From assembly GCF_000171235.2 (NCBI RefSeq), contig NZ_ABEA03000126.1, forward strand, positions 1 to 64,000: a stretch of DNA of 64,000 nucleotides, read 5' to 3'. The stretch is from Geminisphaera colitermitum TAV2. GTDB lineage: Bacteria > Verrucomicrobiota > Verrucomicrobiia > Opitutales > Opitutaceae. Shown in pieces: positions 14,700 to 22,214 of this stretch. Made by a program: the position numbers and the translations under genes. Under the pieces are notes generated by a model that was given only the letters and a program-made list of their open reading frames with translations, did no database searches and was not told where the DNA came from. The stretch's first letter is position 1; each line of letters begins with the position of its first letter.

Positions 14700-14902
14700 G
14701 TATCAATAAACACACTACACCGGAGTCCGCGATGCCTTCCGCGAAGTGTTCGCCGGGTTGGTGGCTAGCCGGATGGCAAAGACGGTGGCGCGGGGTGACA
14801 CTCGACGAGGCACACGAGCTGAAAATCTGGCGCCGTCTTCGAGCGGCAGAAGGTCGCTACCGCTTCAACACCCCCGATGCGGAGCGCGTAGCGACTCCGT
14901 AG
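14696..14902 (+). CDS. Small hypothetical phage protein
   Basis: 68 residues from ATG 14696, which overlaps the preceding stop. Trp/Arg-rich (GWWLAGWQRRWRGVTLDEAHELKIWRRLR). The last residues (PDAERVATP) are coded by a 40-bp repeat (14873-14912) that recurs at the end of the next gene. No family recognised. Confidence 0.5.
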   Translation: MSINKHTTPESAMPSAKCSPGWWLAGWQRRWRGVTLDEAHELKIWRRLRAAEGRYRFNTPDAERVATP

Positions 14903-14912
14903 ATACATGGTT
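14873..14912. repeat. 40-bp dispersed repeat, copy A
   Basis: Begins CCCGATGCGG and ends TACATGGTT; matches 15283-15322 at 32 of 40 positions with no gaps. Lies across the stop of the 68-residue gene. Contains a small hairpin CGGAG / CTCCG. Confidence 0.7.
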
Positions 14913-14940
14913 GGGCTCCGAATTTTAACCCACGAAAACA

Positions 14941-15342
14941 ATGAGCAACGCACTTCAAAAACTCTGCCACACCGGACGCACAACCCGGATGCTTGAACAT
15001 GCCAAGAGACTCGCGCTTGCCGGTCGCGCCGTCTATGTCATCGCCGATAACGAGCGCGACCGCCGTAGGCTGGAAATCGAATGCTTCAAGACTGGCGAGC
15101 CCAATCTCGGGATAAAATTCGAGACGTCGGGATCACCGGGGAACTTCGATTGGGAGCAGATGCGTCTGATCGGCGCTCACCCCAACTGCGTCGTCCTCGT
15201 AGATCACCACGCGATTGAGGACAAATACGCGCGGGTCTTGGAGATGCTCCACGCCTACGACGATCCGCCCGCCGAGGACACACCCGATGCGGCGCACGTA
15301 GTGACGCCGCCATTACATGGTTCGCAGAATTTGAAAGGATAA
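14941..15342 (+). CDS. Small P-loop-like phage protein, degenerate
   Basis: 133 residues. The N-terminus KLCHTGRTTRMLEHAKRLAL then VYVIADNERDR resembles the start of P-loop NTPases (a GRTTRML-type phosphate loop, helix, strand), but the usual GxGKT lysine is absent and a Walker B is seen only weakly (CVVLVDHHAIED, about residues 84-95). It is probably a minimal or degenerate ATPase-like nucleic-acid protein. The C-terminus (PDAAHVVTP) is coded by copy B of the 40-bp repeat. No other family recognised. Confidence 0.5.
   Translation: MSNALQKLCHTGRTTRMLEHAKRLALAGRAVYVIADNERDRRRLEIECFKTGEPNLGIKFETSGSPGNFDWEQMRLIGAHPNCVVLVDHHAIEDKYARVLEMLHAYDDPPAEDTPDAAHVVTPPLHGSQNLKG
15283..15322. repeat. 40-bp dispersed repeat, copy B
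   Basis: 32 of 40 bases identical to 14873-14912, in the same orientation and also at the 3' end of a small ORF. Confidence 0.7.
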
Positions 15343-15346
15343 CATT

Positions 15347-16228
15347 ATGGGACAAGATTCAAAAATAGAATGGTGTCATCACACCGTAAATTTCTGGTGG
15401 GGCTGCGCATTCGCGCAGCTTCCAGATGGCTGCATCAGCGAGGAGTGTCGGCATTGCTATGCCTTACTTCTCTCGAAACTTTTCTCGCGGGGAAAGGCCA
15501 CATGGGGAGCGACAGGGAAGCGCTGGATTCGCCACGAAGCGGCGAGGCGCGAACTCTACAAGTTGGACAAGAGCGCCTTTCAGCGCGGTGTGCGCGAGCG
15601 CGTTTTTATCAACAGCATGAGTGACACGTTCGAGGATCGTGACGATCTCAACGAGGCTCGCAGGTTCCTTTGGGATGCCTGCCAATTCGTCACCAACCTC
15701 GACATCCTGTTGCTGACGAAACGTCCCGAATGCGTGGTGAGCATGGTGCCTTGTTCGTGGCTGTCTGATTGGCCTGCACATGTGTGGGTCGGAACGACAA
15801 CGGGCACACAGCAGGCCGCTGACGAACGCGTTCCATATCTGCTGTGCATCCCGGCCCGTGTGCGGTTCCTGAGCTGCGAGCCGTTGTTGGGGCCGGTGAA
15901 TTTGCGTAGTGTCCCCGATCTGTTTGGCTCCGATTTGGATGCATTGACAGGTGACTCTGGCATTGAGGGGCGCGGGCATACTGGGCCGTCTGCTGAGCGT
16001 ATTCATTGGGTAATTACAGGGGGTGAGAGTGGACCGCACGCGAGGCCGATGCATCCCGATTGGGCGCGGTCGCTCCGCGATCAGTGTTCATCCGCCGGAG
16101 TTGCGTTTTTTATGAAGCAAATGGGAGGTGCGCGGAAGCCGTTCCCTGAAATCCCTGCAGACCTCGTGATCCGCCAATTCCCGGAGGTCTCTAACCAAAC
16201 GATCTGCGACGCGAAGCGTTCGCAGTGA
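15347..16228 (+). CDS. Phage Gp37/Gp68-like protein (DUF5131)
   Basis: 293 residues. The start (SKIEWCHHTVNFWWGC) followed by a Cys cluster (C...DGCISEECRHCYA) is the hallmark of the phage Gp37/Gp68 family; FINSMSDTFED, LDILLLTKRPE, HVWVGTTTGTQ, FLSCEPLLGPV, WVITGGESGPHARPM and FFMKQMGG follow in the usual order. The family has a radical-SAM-like TIM-barrel layout, with the Cys residues as likely iron-sulfur ligands, but no activity is established. It sits between ASCH-like and methyltransferase genes, so a role in nucleic-acid modification is plausible but inferred. Confidence 0.88.
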   Translation: MGQDSKIEWCHHTVNFWWGCAFAQLPDGCISEECRHCYALLLSKLFSRGKATWGATGKRWIRHEAARRELYKLDKSAFQRGVRERVFINSMSDTFEDRDDLNEARRFLWDACQFVTNLDILLLTKRPECVVSMVPCSWLSDWPAHVWVGTTTGTQQAADERVPYLLCIPARVRFLSCEPLLGPVNLRSVPDLFGSDLDALTGDSGIEGRGHTGPSAERIHWVITGGESGPHARPMHPDWARSLRDQCSSAGVAFFMKQMGGARKPFPEIPADLVIRQFPEVSNQTICDAKRSQ

Positions 16229-16252
16229 CAACTTGTTACCGGATTTTCACCC

Positions 16253-17116
16253 GTGAACTACTACAACGAAATCGATCCCAAAGCCGCCACATGGCTCCGC
16301 GAATTGATCCGGCAAAATCTTATTCCTGCCGGCGATGTGGACGAACGCAGCATAACCGAGGTTTCCCCGTATGATATTGATGGATACACACAATGCCACT
16401 TCTTCGCCGGTGTCGGAGGTTGGCCCCTTGCCTCGCAACTCGCCGGATGGCCTACAACTCGACCTGTTTGGACCGGCTCCTGTCCCTGCCAGCCGTTCAG
16501 CGTCGCGGGAAAGCGGCGCGGAGCCGACGATCCTCGACACCTCTGGCCGGTCTTCTTCGACCTCATCCGCGAGTGTCGCCCTTCAGTCGTCTTTGGCGAG
16601 CAGGTTGCGAGCGCGGCTGGACTTGGATGGCTCGATGGAGTATGCGCTGATCTGGAAGGCGCGGGTTACGCCGCGGGGGCGGCAGATTTGTGCGCTGCGG
16701 GCGTCGGCGCGCCGCACATCCGACAGCGACTCTATTGGGTGGCCGACGCCCAAGGCGCGAGACGATCAGAGTCCGAAAGTTCCGCCCGGCAGACAGGGAG
16801 GGCACTCGCTATCGACAGCCGCCCAACTGGTGGGATGGCCGACACCGACAGTTCAGGACTCAGCGAATACAGCGGGTCCGTCGCAATTTCGGAGGAACAG
16901 CCTGCCTCTGAATTGCGAGGCCACCTTGGCGCTTGGTCAGACTTCGACCTCATCCCCTGCGCCGACGGAAAATCGCGGCGCGTTGAATCCGGCACATTCC
17001 CGTTGGCTCATGGGGTTCCCGCCCGCGTGGGACGACTGCGCGGTTACGGCAATGCCATCGTCCCGCAAGTCGCTGCGGCATTTATCCGCGTATTCCTAGA
17101 GTCCGGTAACACTTAA
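16253..17116 (+). CDS. DNA (cytosine-5) methyltransferase, phage type
   Basis: 287 residues, with C5-MTase motifs in order: FFAGVGGW (AdoMet loop, about 50-57), GSCPCQPFS (75-83; nucleophile C79), FGEQV (114-118; the usual ENV motif reads EQV), [13 protein letters not shown] (152-164), and C-terminal [10 protein letters not shown]. The target-recognition region between about 165 and 235 is short and polar. It methylates cytosine in a site that cannot be predicted, probably protecting phage DNA. It starts 24 bp after DUF5131 and ends just before the integron-type integrase gene. Strikingly, a 242-codon open frame (16371-17099) overlaps it almost completely in the +1 frame. Confidence 0.9.
   Translation: MNYYNEIDPKAATWLRELIRQNLIPAGDVDERSITEVSPYDIDGYTQCHFFAGVGGWPLASQLAGWPTTRPVWTGSCPCQPFSVAGKRRGADDPRHLWPVFFDLIRECRPSVVFGEQVASAAGLGWLDGVCADLEGAGYAAGAADLCAAGVGAPHIRQRLYWVADAQGARRSESESSARQTGRALAIDSRPTGGMADTDSSGLSEYSGSVAISEEQPASELRGHLGAWSDFDLIPCADGKSRRVESGTFPLAHGVPARVGRLRGYGNAIVPQVAAAFIRVFLESGNT
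16371..17099 (+). CDS. Long overlapping ORF inside the methyltransferase gene (candidate overprinted gene)
   Basis: 242 codons from ATG 16371 in the +1 frame relative to the methyltransferase, covering 84% of it and ending 17 bp before its stop. Not typical shadow composition: it holds [27 protein letters not shown], two GWPTP-x3-D motifs ([20 protein letters not shown]) and [13 protein letters not shown]. From memory, WPTP-x-x-D and NPxxSRWLMGxP peptides recur in proteins annotated in phages of unrelated hosts next to or within C5 methyltransferases, which would argue for a conserved overlapping gene; I could not check this. If expressed it may be a partner of the enzyme. Alternatively it is a byproduct of a conserved nucleotide region. 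Confidence 0.5.
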   Translation: MILMDTHNATSSPVSEVGPLPRNSPDGLQLDLFGPAPVPASRSASRESGAEPTILDTSGRSSSTSSASVALQSSLASRLRARLDLDGSMEYALIWKARVTPRGRQICALRASARRTSDSDSIGWPTPKARDDQSPKVPPGRQGGHSLSTAAQLVGWPTPTVQDSANTAGPSQFRRNSLPLNCEATLALGQTSTSSPAPTENRGALNPAHSRWLMGFPPAWDDCAVTAMPSSRKSLRHLSAYS

Positions 17117-17118
17117 TT

Positions 17119-18204
17119 ATGACAACGGACCTTCGTATATCGCCTTCGTATATCGCGCGAAACAAGCCGCTCACTCCTATGCAGATAGGTTGGTTGCGAT
17201 TGGGGCCAAAGGCCCGCGAAATCATTACCAATCAGATGGAGGCCACGCGCTCAGCCATTCGGCTGCGCAAATGGTCGCTCGCAACAGAGAAAAGTTATTG
17301 CGCGTGGGTTCGTCGGTTCGGGGTCTGGTTGATGGTGACGCCCGCCGTCAAGACGTTGCCGGATGCCACGGCACGCGTGACGGCGTTTCTCGCCGGTCTC
17401 GTTTCGGGGCCGTCGCCACGGTCGGGAACGACTCTGAAACAGGCGCTCAATGCACTCGTGTTTTTTTACGAGCATGTGCGCGACGAACCGTTGGGAAGGC
17501 TTGGCGACATCCCTCGCCCAAAGATGGCTGTGCGGGCTCCTACTGTCCTCACACGCGAACAGGTCAAGGCGTGGATTGGCGCAGTGGAGGATTCGCACGA
17601 TCAGCCTTACAAGCTGATTTGTCGTTTGCTCTATTTTACGGGGATGCGGATTTCCGAGGTGCTGAATTTGCGCGTGCAGGATATTATTTGGGAGCACTCA
17701 GAGATTTTGTTGCGGGCGGCAAAGGGGAATAAGGACAGGCGCGTGCCGTTGCCGTGCGCGGTGATGACGGATTTACGCCAGCAGCTGGAGCGGGTGCGGT
17801 TGCTGTGGCAGCGCGACCAGTTCGACAAAGTTCCCGTGGCCTTGCCGGATTCGGTTTTCAATAAATGCCCGCGTTACGGGTTTGGCTGGCCGTGGTTTTT
17901 TGTGTTCGCCGCGGGCAAGCATTGCACCCATCCGAGGCTGGGGCATGTAGTGCGGTGGCGACTACACGACAAGACCTTGCAGACAGTGACGCGGGTCGCC
18001 GCCGAAAAGGTGGGTTTGCTGGGGGTGGCGACTCCGCACCGGCTTCGTCATGCCTACGCCACGCATTTGCTCGAAAGCGGCGTGGATATTCGGACGGTGC
18101 AAGACATGCTTGGTCATGCGGACGTGGCGACGACGATGATTTACACGCACACGAGTGTTCGGGGGGCGTTCACGCGGCAACAAGTGGAGGCACTGGCAGT
18201 GTGA
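17119..18204 (+). CDS. Integron-integrase-like tyrosine recombinase
   Basis: 361 residues. N-terminal core-binding domain as in IntI (IRLRKWSLATEKSYCAWVRRF, about 47-67). Catalytic set: R177 (FTGMRISEVLNLRV), K202/K205 region (AKGNKDRRVPLP), H307 and R310 (PHRLRHAYATHLL), H333 (DMLGHADVATTMIYTH) and Tyr342. Between boxes it carries the extra segment diagnostic of integron integrases (PDSVFNKCPRYGFGWPWFFVF ... HPRLG, about 243-274), which places it with IntI rather than XerC/D or the integrase at 5730. Starts 2 bp after the methyltransferase stop, so it is part of the early operon. No attC or attI array is evident nearby; its target is unknown. Confidence 0.85.
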   Translation: MTTDLRISPSYIARNKPLTPMQIGWLRLGPKAREIITNQMEATRSAIRLRKWSLATEKSYCAWVRRFGVWLMVTPAVKTLPDATARVTAFLAGLVSGPSPRSGTTLKQALNALVFFYEHVRDEPLGRLGDIPRPKMAVRAPTVLTREQVKAWIGAVEDSHDQPYKLICRLLYFTGMRISEVLNLRVQDIIWEHSEILLRAAKGNKDRRVPLPCAVMTDLRQQLERVRLLWQRDQFDKVPVALPDSVFNKCPRYGFGWPWFFVFAAGKHCTHPRLGHVVRWRLHDKTLQTVTRVAAEKVGLLGVATPHRLRHAYATHLLESGVDIRTVQDMLGHADVATTMIYTHTSVRGAFTRQQVEALAV

Positions 18205-18266
18205 GGGGGACTTAGGACTCAGGACATAGGACACAGCTTTTGATAACCAACAATAGTAATACAAAA

Positions 18267-18608
18267 ATGAATACAATAAGCATTACGGGCTGGCTGACGA
18301 GGCCGGCGGCGCGGGCGGTGTCACCGATGGGGCGGAATGTCAGGCTGACATTCGATTTGCACACCAAGGATTCGCTTGGACAGGAGTTCCCGATTCGATG
18401 CGCGGTGGATGATCTTAACCTCATCGCGTCCTATGAGCCGTTGTTGTTGCCGGGCAAAACGGTGATTGTCATTGGCGAGTTGACAGGGCGGCCGTTTGTC
18501 AAAAGCGGCGTCACACAGGGTATCACGAAAGAAATCTTGGTCGTCCGCGCAGAGTTTCCCAATCGAGGGAAGCGGGATGAGGACGGAGAGGAGGGCGGCG
18601 CGGAATGA
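18267..18608 (+). CDS. OB-fold single-strand-binding-like protein
   Basis: 113 residues from ATG 18267; an in-frame TTG at 18240 is less likely. The pattern TISITGWLTRPAARAV, then NVRLTFDLHTKDSLGQEFPIRCAV, LLLPGKTVIVIGELTGRPFV and EILVVRAEF matches a five-stranded OB fold as in SSB or PriB-type proteins. The acidic tail (DEDGEEGGAE) recalls SSB C-termini but lacks the DDDIPF tip. Probably binds ssDNA in phage replication. ATGA overlap with the next gene. A short AGGACTCAGGACATAGGACAC direct repeat lies just upstream (18213-18233). Confidence 0.65.
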   Translation: MNTISITGWLTRPAARAVSPMGRNVRLTFDLHTKDSLGQEFPIRCAVDDLNLIASYEPLLLPGKTVIVIGELTGRPFVKSGVTQGITKEILVVRAEFPNRGKRDEDGEEGGAE

Positions 18609-18904
18609 GGCGGCGGGGCTTCTATATCCGCAAAAGTGTGCCAGAGCGTGATCGCGCCTACTGGCGGGCCGAACATGAGACACGCGACAGCAGCGTGCCT
18701 GAGAAGGGGACGGGCAAACGGGAGCGCATGTCCCTTGGCTTGGAGTTGTTGTTGATGCGCGCCCGCAAGGGTGTGCCGTTGTCGTTCCATGACATCGCCG
18801 CTTGGTGCGGTTGCACCAAAGAGAGCGTGCGTTTGATCGAAGCGAAGGCGTTGAAACGGGTGCGGATGCGCGCGCGGGCGCTGGCAGGGGAGGTGGATCA
18901 ATGA
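18605..18904 (+). CDS. Small protein with a sigma-70 region-4-like HTH
   Basis: 99 residues. The C-terminal half, LSFHDIAAWCGCTKESVRLIEAKALKRVR (about residues 58-86), closely follows sigma-70 region 4.2, where the usual pattern is eIg-x6-tRErIRQIEaKALrkLR. No region 2 or 3 is present; the N-terminal 45 residues are basic and unrelated (RRRGFYIRKSVPERD). It may act as a -35-recognising co-regulator or phage activator, possibly for the packaging and late operon that begins 1.2 kb downstream. Coupled by ATGA to both neighbours. Confidence 0.7.
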   Translation: MRRRGFYIRKSVPERDRAYWRAEHETRDSSVPEKGTGKRERMSLGLELLLMRARKGVPLSFHDIAAWCGCTKESVRLIEAKALKRVRMRARALAGEVDQ

Positions 18905-19728
18905 ACCGGGTGCGGCCTGTCATGGTGAGGGAGGGAATTTTAGATAGTGAGCGCGTGTGCCGCCTAGGTCTCGCGCAACAATTGTTTTTTAGAAACCTGC
19001 TACACGTCTGCGATGGAGCCGACCGCTTCGAAGCCGACGCTGACGATCTGAGATACACCTTGTATCGCCGTTCGCTCGACAGAGTGCGGGGTCATCACAT
19101 CCGGCAATGGCTTGCTGAATTGCAGTCCGCCCGGTTGATCGAACTCTACACCAGATCGGGGAAGGCTTACGGTAAAATGCTCAAATACGGACAGCGCGAC
19201 ACGAAGAGGGCCGTTTTGCATCCGCCGCCAGAGGATGAAGCCGAATTGCCGCTGGGGTTGCCGGAGCCGCCCAAACGGGCACGGCGGTCGCCACGGAAAA
19301 AACCTGACGATCCGCCGCCAGAGGATGGAACTGAATTGAATAGAAGGGAGGGGGAAGCGGGCGGGACGCCCGCGCCACTCCCCACGCCCCCCGAATCTTT
19401 TTCTGATTGGGTGGCACGGCTTCGCCGCGCCTACCCGGCGGCGGACATCGACGGCGAACTGCGCAAGGCAATGGCGCGCAAGGGGGGCACGGTGGAACGC
19501 GATTGGTTCGAGCGGCATTGGCTTGGCAATGTTTCGGAAGTCGTAACGCCGGGCGATCTGCGCACGGCGGCGAAGCCAGCCGCGCGCGGCATCCCGGAAC
19601 CGGATGGTGATTGGCGTAGTGTTTTGGTGGATACGCAATATGGGCCTCACGGGGCTTATGCAGCAGAGCGATGGAATGATTTAAGGGATGATGTTAAGCA
19701 ATTTGTCATAAAGGAGTTGAGCAAATGA
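18901..19728 (+). CDS. Replisome-organizer-like / DnaD-type replication protein
   Basis: 275 residues from ATG 18901. The N-terminal about 100 residues (VREGILDSERVCRLGLAQQLFFRNLL ... DRFEADADDLRYTLY ... IRQWLAELQSARLIELYTRSGK) have the winged-helix layout of phage replisome organizers. A Pro/Arg linker follows (PPPEDEAELPLGLPEPP, repeated as DDPPPEDGTEL) with an in-frame AGGTPAP stem-loop repeat, then a small helical C-terminal domain. It probably recruits host DnaC/DnaB to the phage origin. The origin itself may lie in this gene, as often in phages, but I see no iteron array. ATGA overlaps on both sides. Confidence 0.6.
   Translation: MNRVRPVMVREGILDSERVCRLGLAQQLFFRNLLHVCDGADRFEADADDLRYTLYRRSLDRVRGHHIRQWLAELQSARLIELYTRSGKAYGKMLKYGQRDTKRAVLHPPPEDEAELPLGLPEPPKRARRSPRKKPDDPPPEDGTELNRREGEAGGTPAPLPTPPESFSDWVARLRRAYPAADIDGELRKAMARKGGTVERDWFERHWLGNVSEVVTPGDLRTAAKPAARGIPEPDGDWRSVLVDTQYGPHGAYAAERWNDLRDDVKQFVIKELSK
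19357..19378. repeat. GC stem-loop repeat (AGGTPAP type), copy 3
   Basis: GCGGGCG-GGA-CGCCCGC plus GCCAC, in frame within the linker of the replication-type protein. Confidence 0.85.
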
Positions 19729-20021
19729 AGGCGGACGATGTTGACAGGATGCGAGAGCAGGCGAGGGAGATTGAGGCGCGGGCAGATGCCGTGGTGTTTG
19801 GCGATGCGTGCAAGTTTTGCGGTGTCGGCCCGGCCAGCATTCAGGGTAGGGGACGTGACCGAAACCTTGCGCGGCGGCGTGCGTTCGTCGCATGGATGCT
19901 GCGTGAGGAGGGTTGGTCAACGGAGCGCGTTGCGCGGGTGTTGCAACGCACGGATCGGCAGGTGCGGCGAATGATAAATTCGGTGCCGACACAAAGAAAT
20001 TACAAGTTACGTCCGCTTTAA
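19725..20021 (+). CDS. Small HTH phage protein
   Basis: 98 residues. Contains CKFCG in the middle and a C-terminal helix-turn-helix (WMLREEGWSTERVARVLQRTDRQVRRMINS, about 58-88). It overlaps the previous gene (ATGA) and is the last gene before the packaging module. Its stop lies inside an unusually perfect inverted repeat (20005-20033). Could be a late-gene regulator, but there is no family match. Confidence 0.6.
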   Translation: MKADDVDRMREQAREIEARADAVVFGDACKFCGVGPASIQGRGRDRNLARRRAFVAWMLREEGWSTERVARVLQRTDRQVRRMINSVPTQRNYKLRPL

Positions 20022-20033
20022 GCGGACATAACT
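20005..20033. terminator. 14-bp inverted repeat between early and packaging genes
   Basis: AGTTACGTCCGCTT (20005-20018), T, AAGCGGACATAACT (20020-20033); 13 of 14 pairs with a one-base centre. No U run follows, so it may be an operator or processing hairpin rather than an intrinsic terminator. Confidence 0.5.
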
Positions 20034-20081
20034 CAACAAAGGGACTTCTTTTGCGGTGTCGGGGATTCTTTTTTATGGGGC

Positions 20082-20762
20082 GTGACGCCCGAACCCGACA
20101 AACAACAGCTCAAATTCACCGCGATCGAGGCGGCGTTTGTGGCGTCGGGTGTGGGGGAGATTCCGCAGGGTGCGAGCGATCTGACCAAGCGGGAGATGAC
20201 GTTCGTGTTGCGCATGCTGGAGCACGGACAGATGGCACAGGCGGCGATTGAGGCCGGTTATTCGGAGGCGTCCGCCGCTTCGATTGCCTCAGAAACCCTG
20301 AAAAAACCGAAGGTTTTCGCGTTTTACCGGCGTTGTCTCGACAAGGTTGTGACCAACGCGGAGCGACTGACGGCGCGGGTTTATGAGCGCAGCGTCGTGC
20401 TGCATGCGCAGGCGCTGGAGGCGGCGCAAAAGCTGGCGGAGGCGAACGAATGGCTGTTGCTGAGCGAGCGCCACGAGAGCGGGAAAAACGCGAAGGATGT
20501 CCGCGAATTTGAACTGGCGCGGGAGCGGGCTCAGCGCGACCAAAAGCATTTTATCGGGCTGGCGAATCAGACGGACGCACTGCTTGGTTCGCTACTCGGC
20601 AAGATCGTGGGAATCACGATCAACAATCAGACCAATTTCAGCATCGTTGGGGACGCTGATCGTGCGCATCTGTTGGAATTGCAGCGGGAACTTTCGCAGG
20701 GCTTGACGCCCGCAACGCCGTCGCTGGCGGGAATAGGCGGGGAAAGGGGGCTCGCACCATGA
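20082..20762 (+). CDS. terS: Terminase small subunit
   Basis: 226 residues from GTG 20082. An N-terminal HTH (LTKREMTFVLRMLEHGQMAQAAIEAGYSEASAASIASETLKKPKV, about 33-76) is typical of Terminase_2 small subunits; the middle is a long helical, oligomerising region (AQALEAAQKLAEANEW ... FELARERAQRDQKHF), then GITINNQTNFSI. It binds phage DNA at the packaging start and stimulates TerL. Its stop overlaps the TerL start (ATGA). An ATG at 20075 is out of frame, leaving GTG as the best start. Confidence 0.8.
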   Translation: MTPEPDKQQLKFTAIEAAFVASGVGEIPQGASDLTKREMTFVLRMLEHGQMAQAAIEAGYSEASAASIASETLKKPKVFAFYRRCLDKVVTNAERLTARVYERSVVLHAQALEAAQKLAEANEWLLLSERHESGKNAKDVREFELARERAQRDQKHFIGLANQTDALLGSLLGKIVGITINNQTNFSIVGDADRAHLLELQRELSQGLTPATPSLAGIGGERGLAP

Positions 20763-22198
20763 CGGCGGCGCTCACAACAGCGGAGGCGGGCGGGACGCCC
20801 GCGCCACATGCTGAAAAGCTCAACCCGATCACGTTTGCCGTGGCGGTGTTGAAGTTGCGCATCTATTCGTGGCAGGCCAAAATCATGGCGTCGGTTTGGT
20901 CGGGAAAGCCGACCGTGGCGGCTACGCCGAACGGAGCGGGCAAAACGAGCGTCATCATCGTGGCGCTGGCGTTGACGTTGTTGCATGAGTTTCCGGGCGC
21001 GACGGTGGTTTTGACGAGCGCGACTTACCGGGCGGTGTGCGACCAGATTTTCGCGTCGCTGGCGGTCCATCAGGCAAAGTTTTCGGCGTGGAAATGGAAT
21101 GACACGGAAATCAACGACGGGCAGGGGGGACGCATCATCGGCTTTGCCACGGACAGGGGAGGGCGGTTCGAGGGTTTTCATGCCTATCCGGGCAGGCCGC
21201 TCTTAATCATTCTGGATGAGGCGAAGTCGATTGCGGATGATATTTTCGTGGCGGCGGATCGGTGCCAGCCGACAATGTTGCTCTACATTTCTTCGTGGGG
21301 CGGGTTGTTCGGGCGATTTCACGACGCATTTTCTCAGGATCGGTTCGCGCAGTTTCAGGCGGGGATTGCGGACTGTCCGCACATCACGCCGGAGTTCATC
21401 GAGGCGATGCGGGCGCAGTATGGCGAGGATTCGGACATTTATCGTTCCATGATTTTGGGCCAGAGGCCCAAGGGTAACGAGACGGGTTTTGTTGTGCCGT
21501 TCGTTGATTACGAACGTTGCGAATCAAATCCGCCCGTGTGGCAGGAAGGCACCAAACAGGTGTTTTGTGACTTTGCAGAAACCAGCGATGAATGCGTGAT
21601 AGCCAAGCGGGACGGCAACCGTCTCAGCATCGTTGATGCGTGGATTCCTGACGGGAACACGGCGGGCATCACTGACCGGTTCGAGGGGCATTTGCGCCGT
21701 CTGCAAAACGAGGGGTTTGTCATTCGCGGTGACGCGGACGGCACGGGGCACGGTTACATCACGGCGCTGTCATTGCGCGGGATCAAAATCAGCGGCGTGA
21801 AAAACAACGATGCGCCGATGGATAATCACTATTTCAACCTTGCGGCGGAACACTGGTGGACCTTCGCCAAGAAGGTAAAATCCAACTTCTGGATTCTGCC
21901 GCATGACGAGGTTTTGAAACGCCAACTTTGCTCACGCGAAGAGGTGTATCGGAAAGTTGGAGACAAAAAAGTTTACGGGCGCGAGGACGGGCGGCTTCAA
22001 CTCATGCCCAAGTCACGGCTTTCGACAAAATCCCCCGATCGTGCGGATGCGCTGGTGGGGGCGGCGTTCGATTATGCTTCGTTCGCGGCATTCACGCTCA
22101 TGGGCGGCAACGATATGCGTTCGCACTTGGACATGCTTAACGAGGCGCTGGGTTACGGCCCGAACGCTGGAACCATTGAGGGGGCTTGCGCGGGCTAA
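20759..22198 (+). CDS. terL: Terminase large subunit
   Basis: 479 residues. Packaging ATPase motor: Walker A TPNGAGKTS (about 56-64), Walker B LLIILDEA (148-155), coupling motif near LYISSWGG. C-terminal RNase-H-like nuclease acidic residues in FCDFAET, RGDADGTGHG and SPDRADALVGA. An AGGTPAP stem-loop repeat is inserted near the N-terminus (residues about 10-16) without disturbing the motor. Forms the packaging complex with TerS and the portal. The length is on the short side but normal. Confidence 0.9.
   Translation: MTAALTTAEAGGTPAPHAEKLNPITFAVAVLKLRIYSWQAKIMASVWSGKPTVAATPNGAGKTSVIIVALALTLLHEFPGATVVLTSATYRAVCDQIFASLAVHQAKFSAWKWNDTEINDGQGGRIIGFATDRGGRFEGFHAYPGRPLLIILDEAKSIADDIFVAADRCQPTMLLYISSWGGLFGRFHDAFSQDRFAQFQAGIADCPHITPEFIEAMRAQYGEDSDIYRSMILGQRPKGNETGFVVPFVDYERCESNPPVWQEGTKQVFCDFAETSDECVIAKRDGNRLSIVDAWIPDGNTAGITDRFEGHLRRLQNEGFVIRGDADGTGHGYITALSLRGIKISGVKNNDAPMDNHYFNLAAEHWWTFAKKVKSNFWILPHDEVLKRQLCSREEVYRKVGDKKVYGREDGRLQLMPKSRLSTKSPDRADALVGAAFDYASFAAFTLMGGNDMRSHLDMLNEALGYGPNAGTIEGACAG
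20786..20807. repeat. GC stem-loop repeat (AGGTPAP type), copy 4
   Basis: GCGGGCG-GGA-CGCCCGC plus GCCAC inside terL, in frame. Confidence 0.85.
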
Positions 22199-22214
22199 CG
22201 CGGGACACACGGAC

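Noticed and set aside
14860-14920. Possible integron attC site (GTTGGGC with upstream TTCAAC)
   Set aside because: The R' box fits GTTRRRY and the partner half-fits RYYYAAC, but the sister repeat at 15283 lacks both boxes and no clean L boxes or extrahelical-base pattern can be drawn.
17119-18204. A second, nested integrative element marked by the second recombinase
   Set aside because: No direct repeats or composition break bound such an element, and the gene is tightly packed within the early operon.
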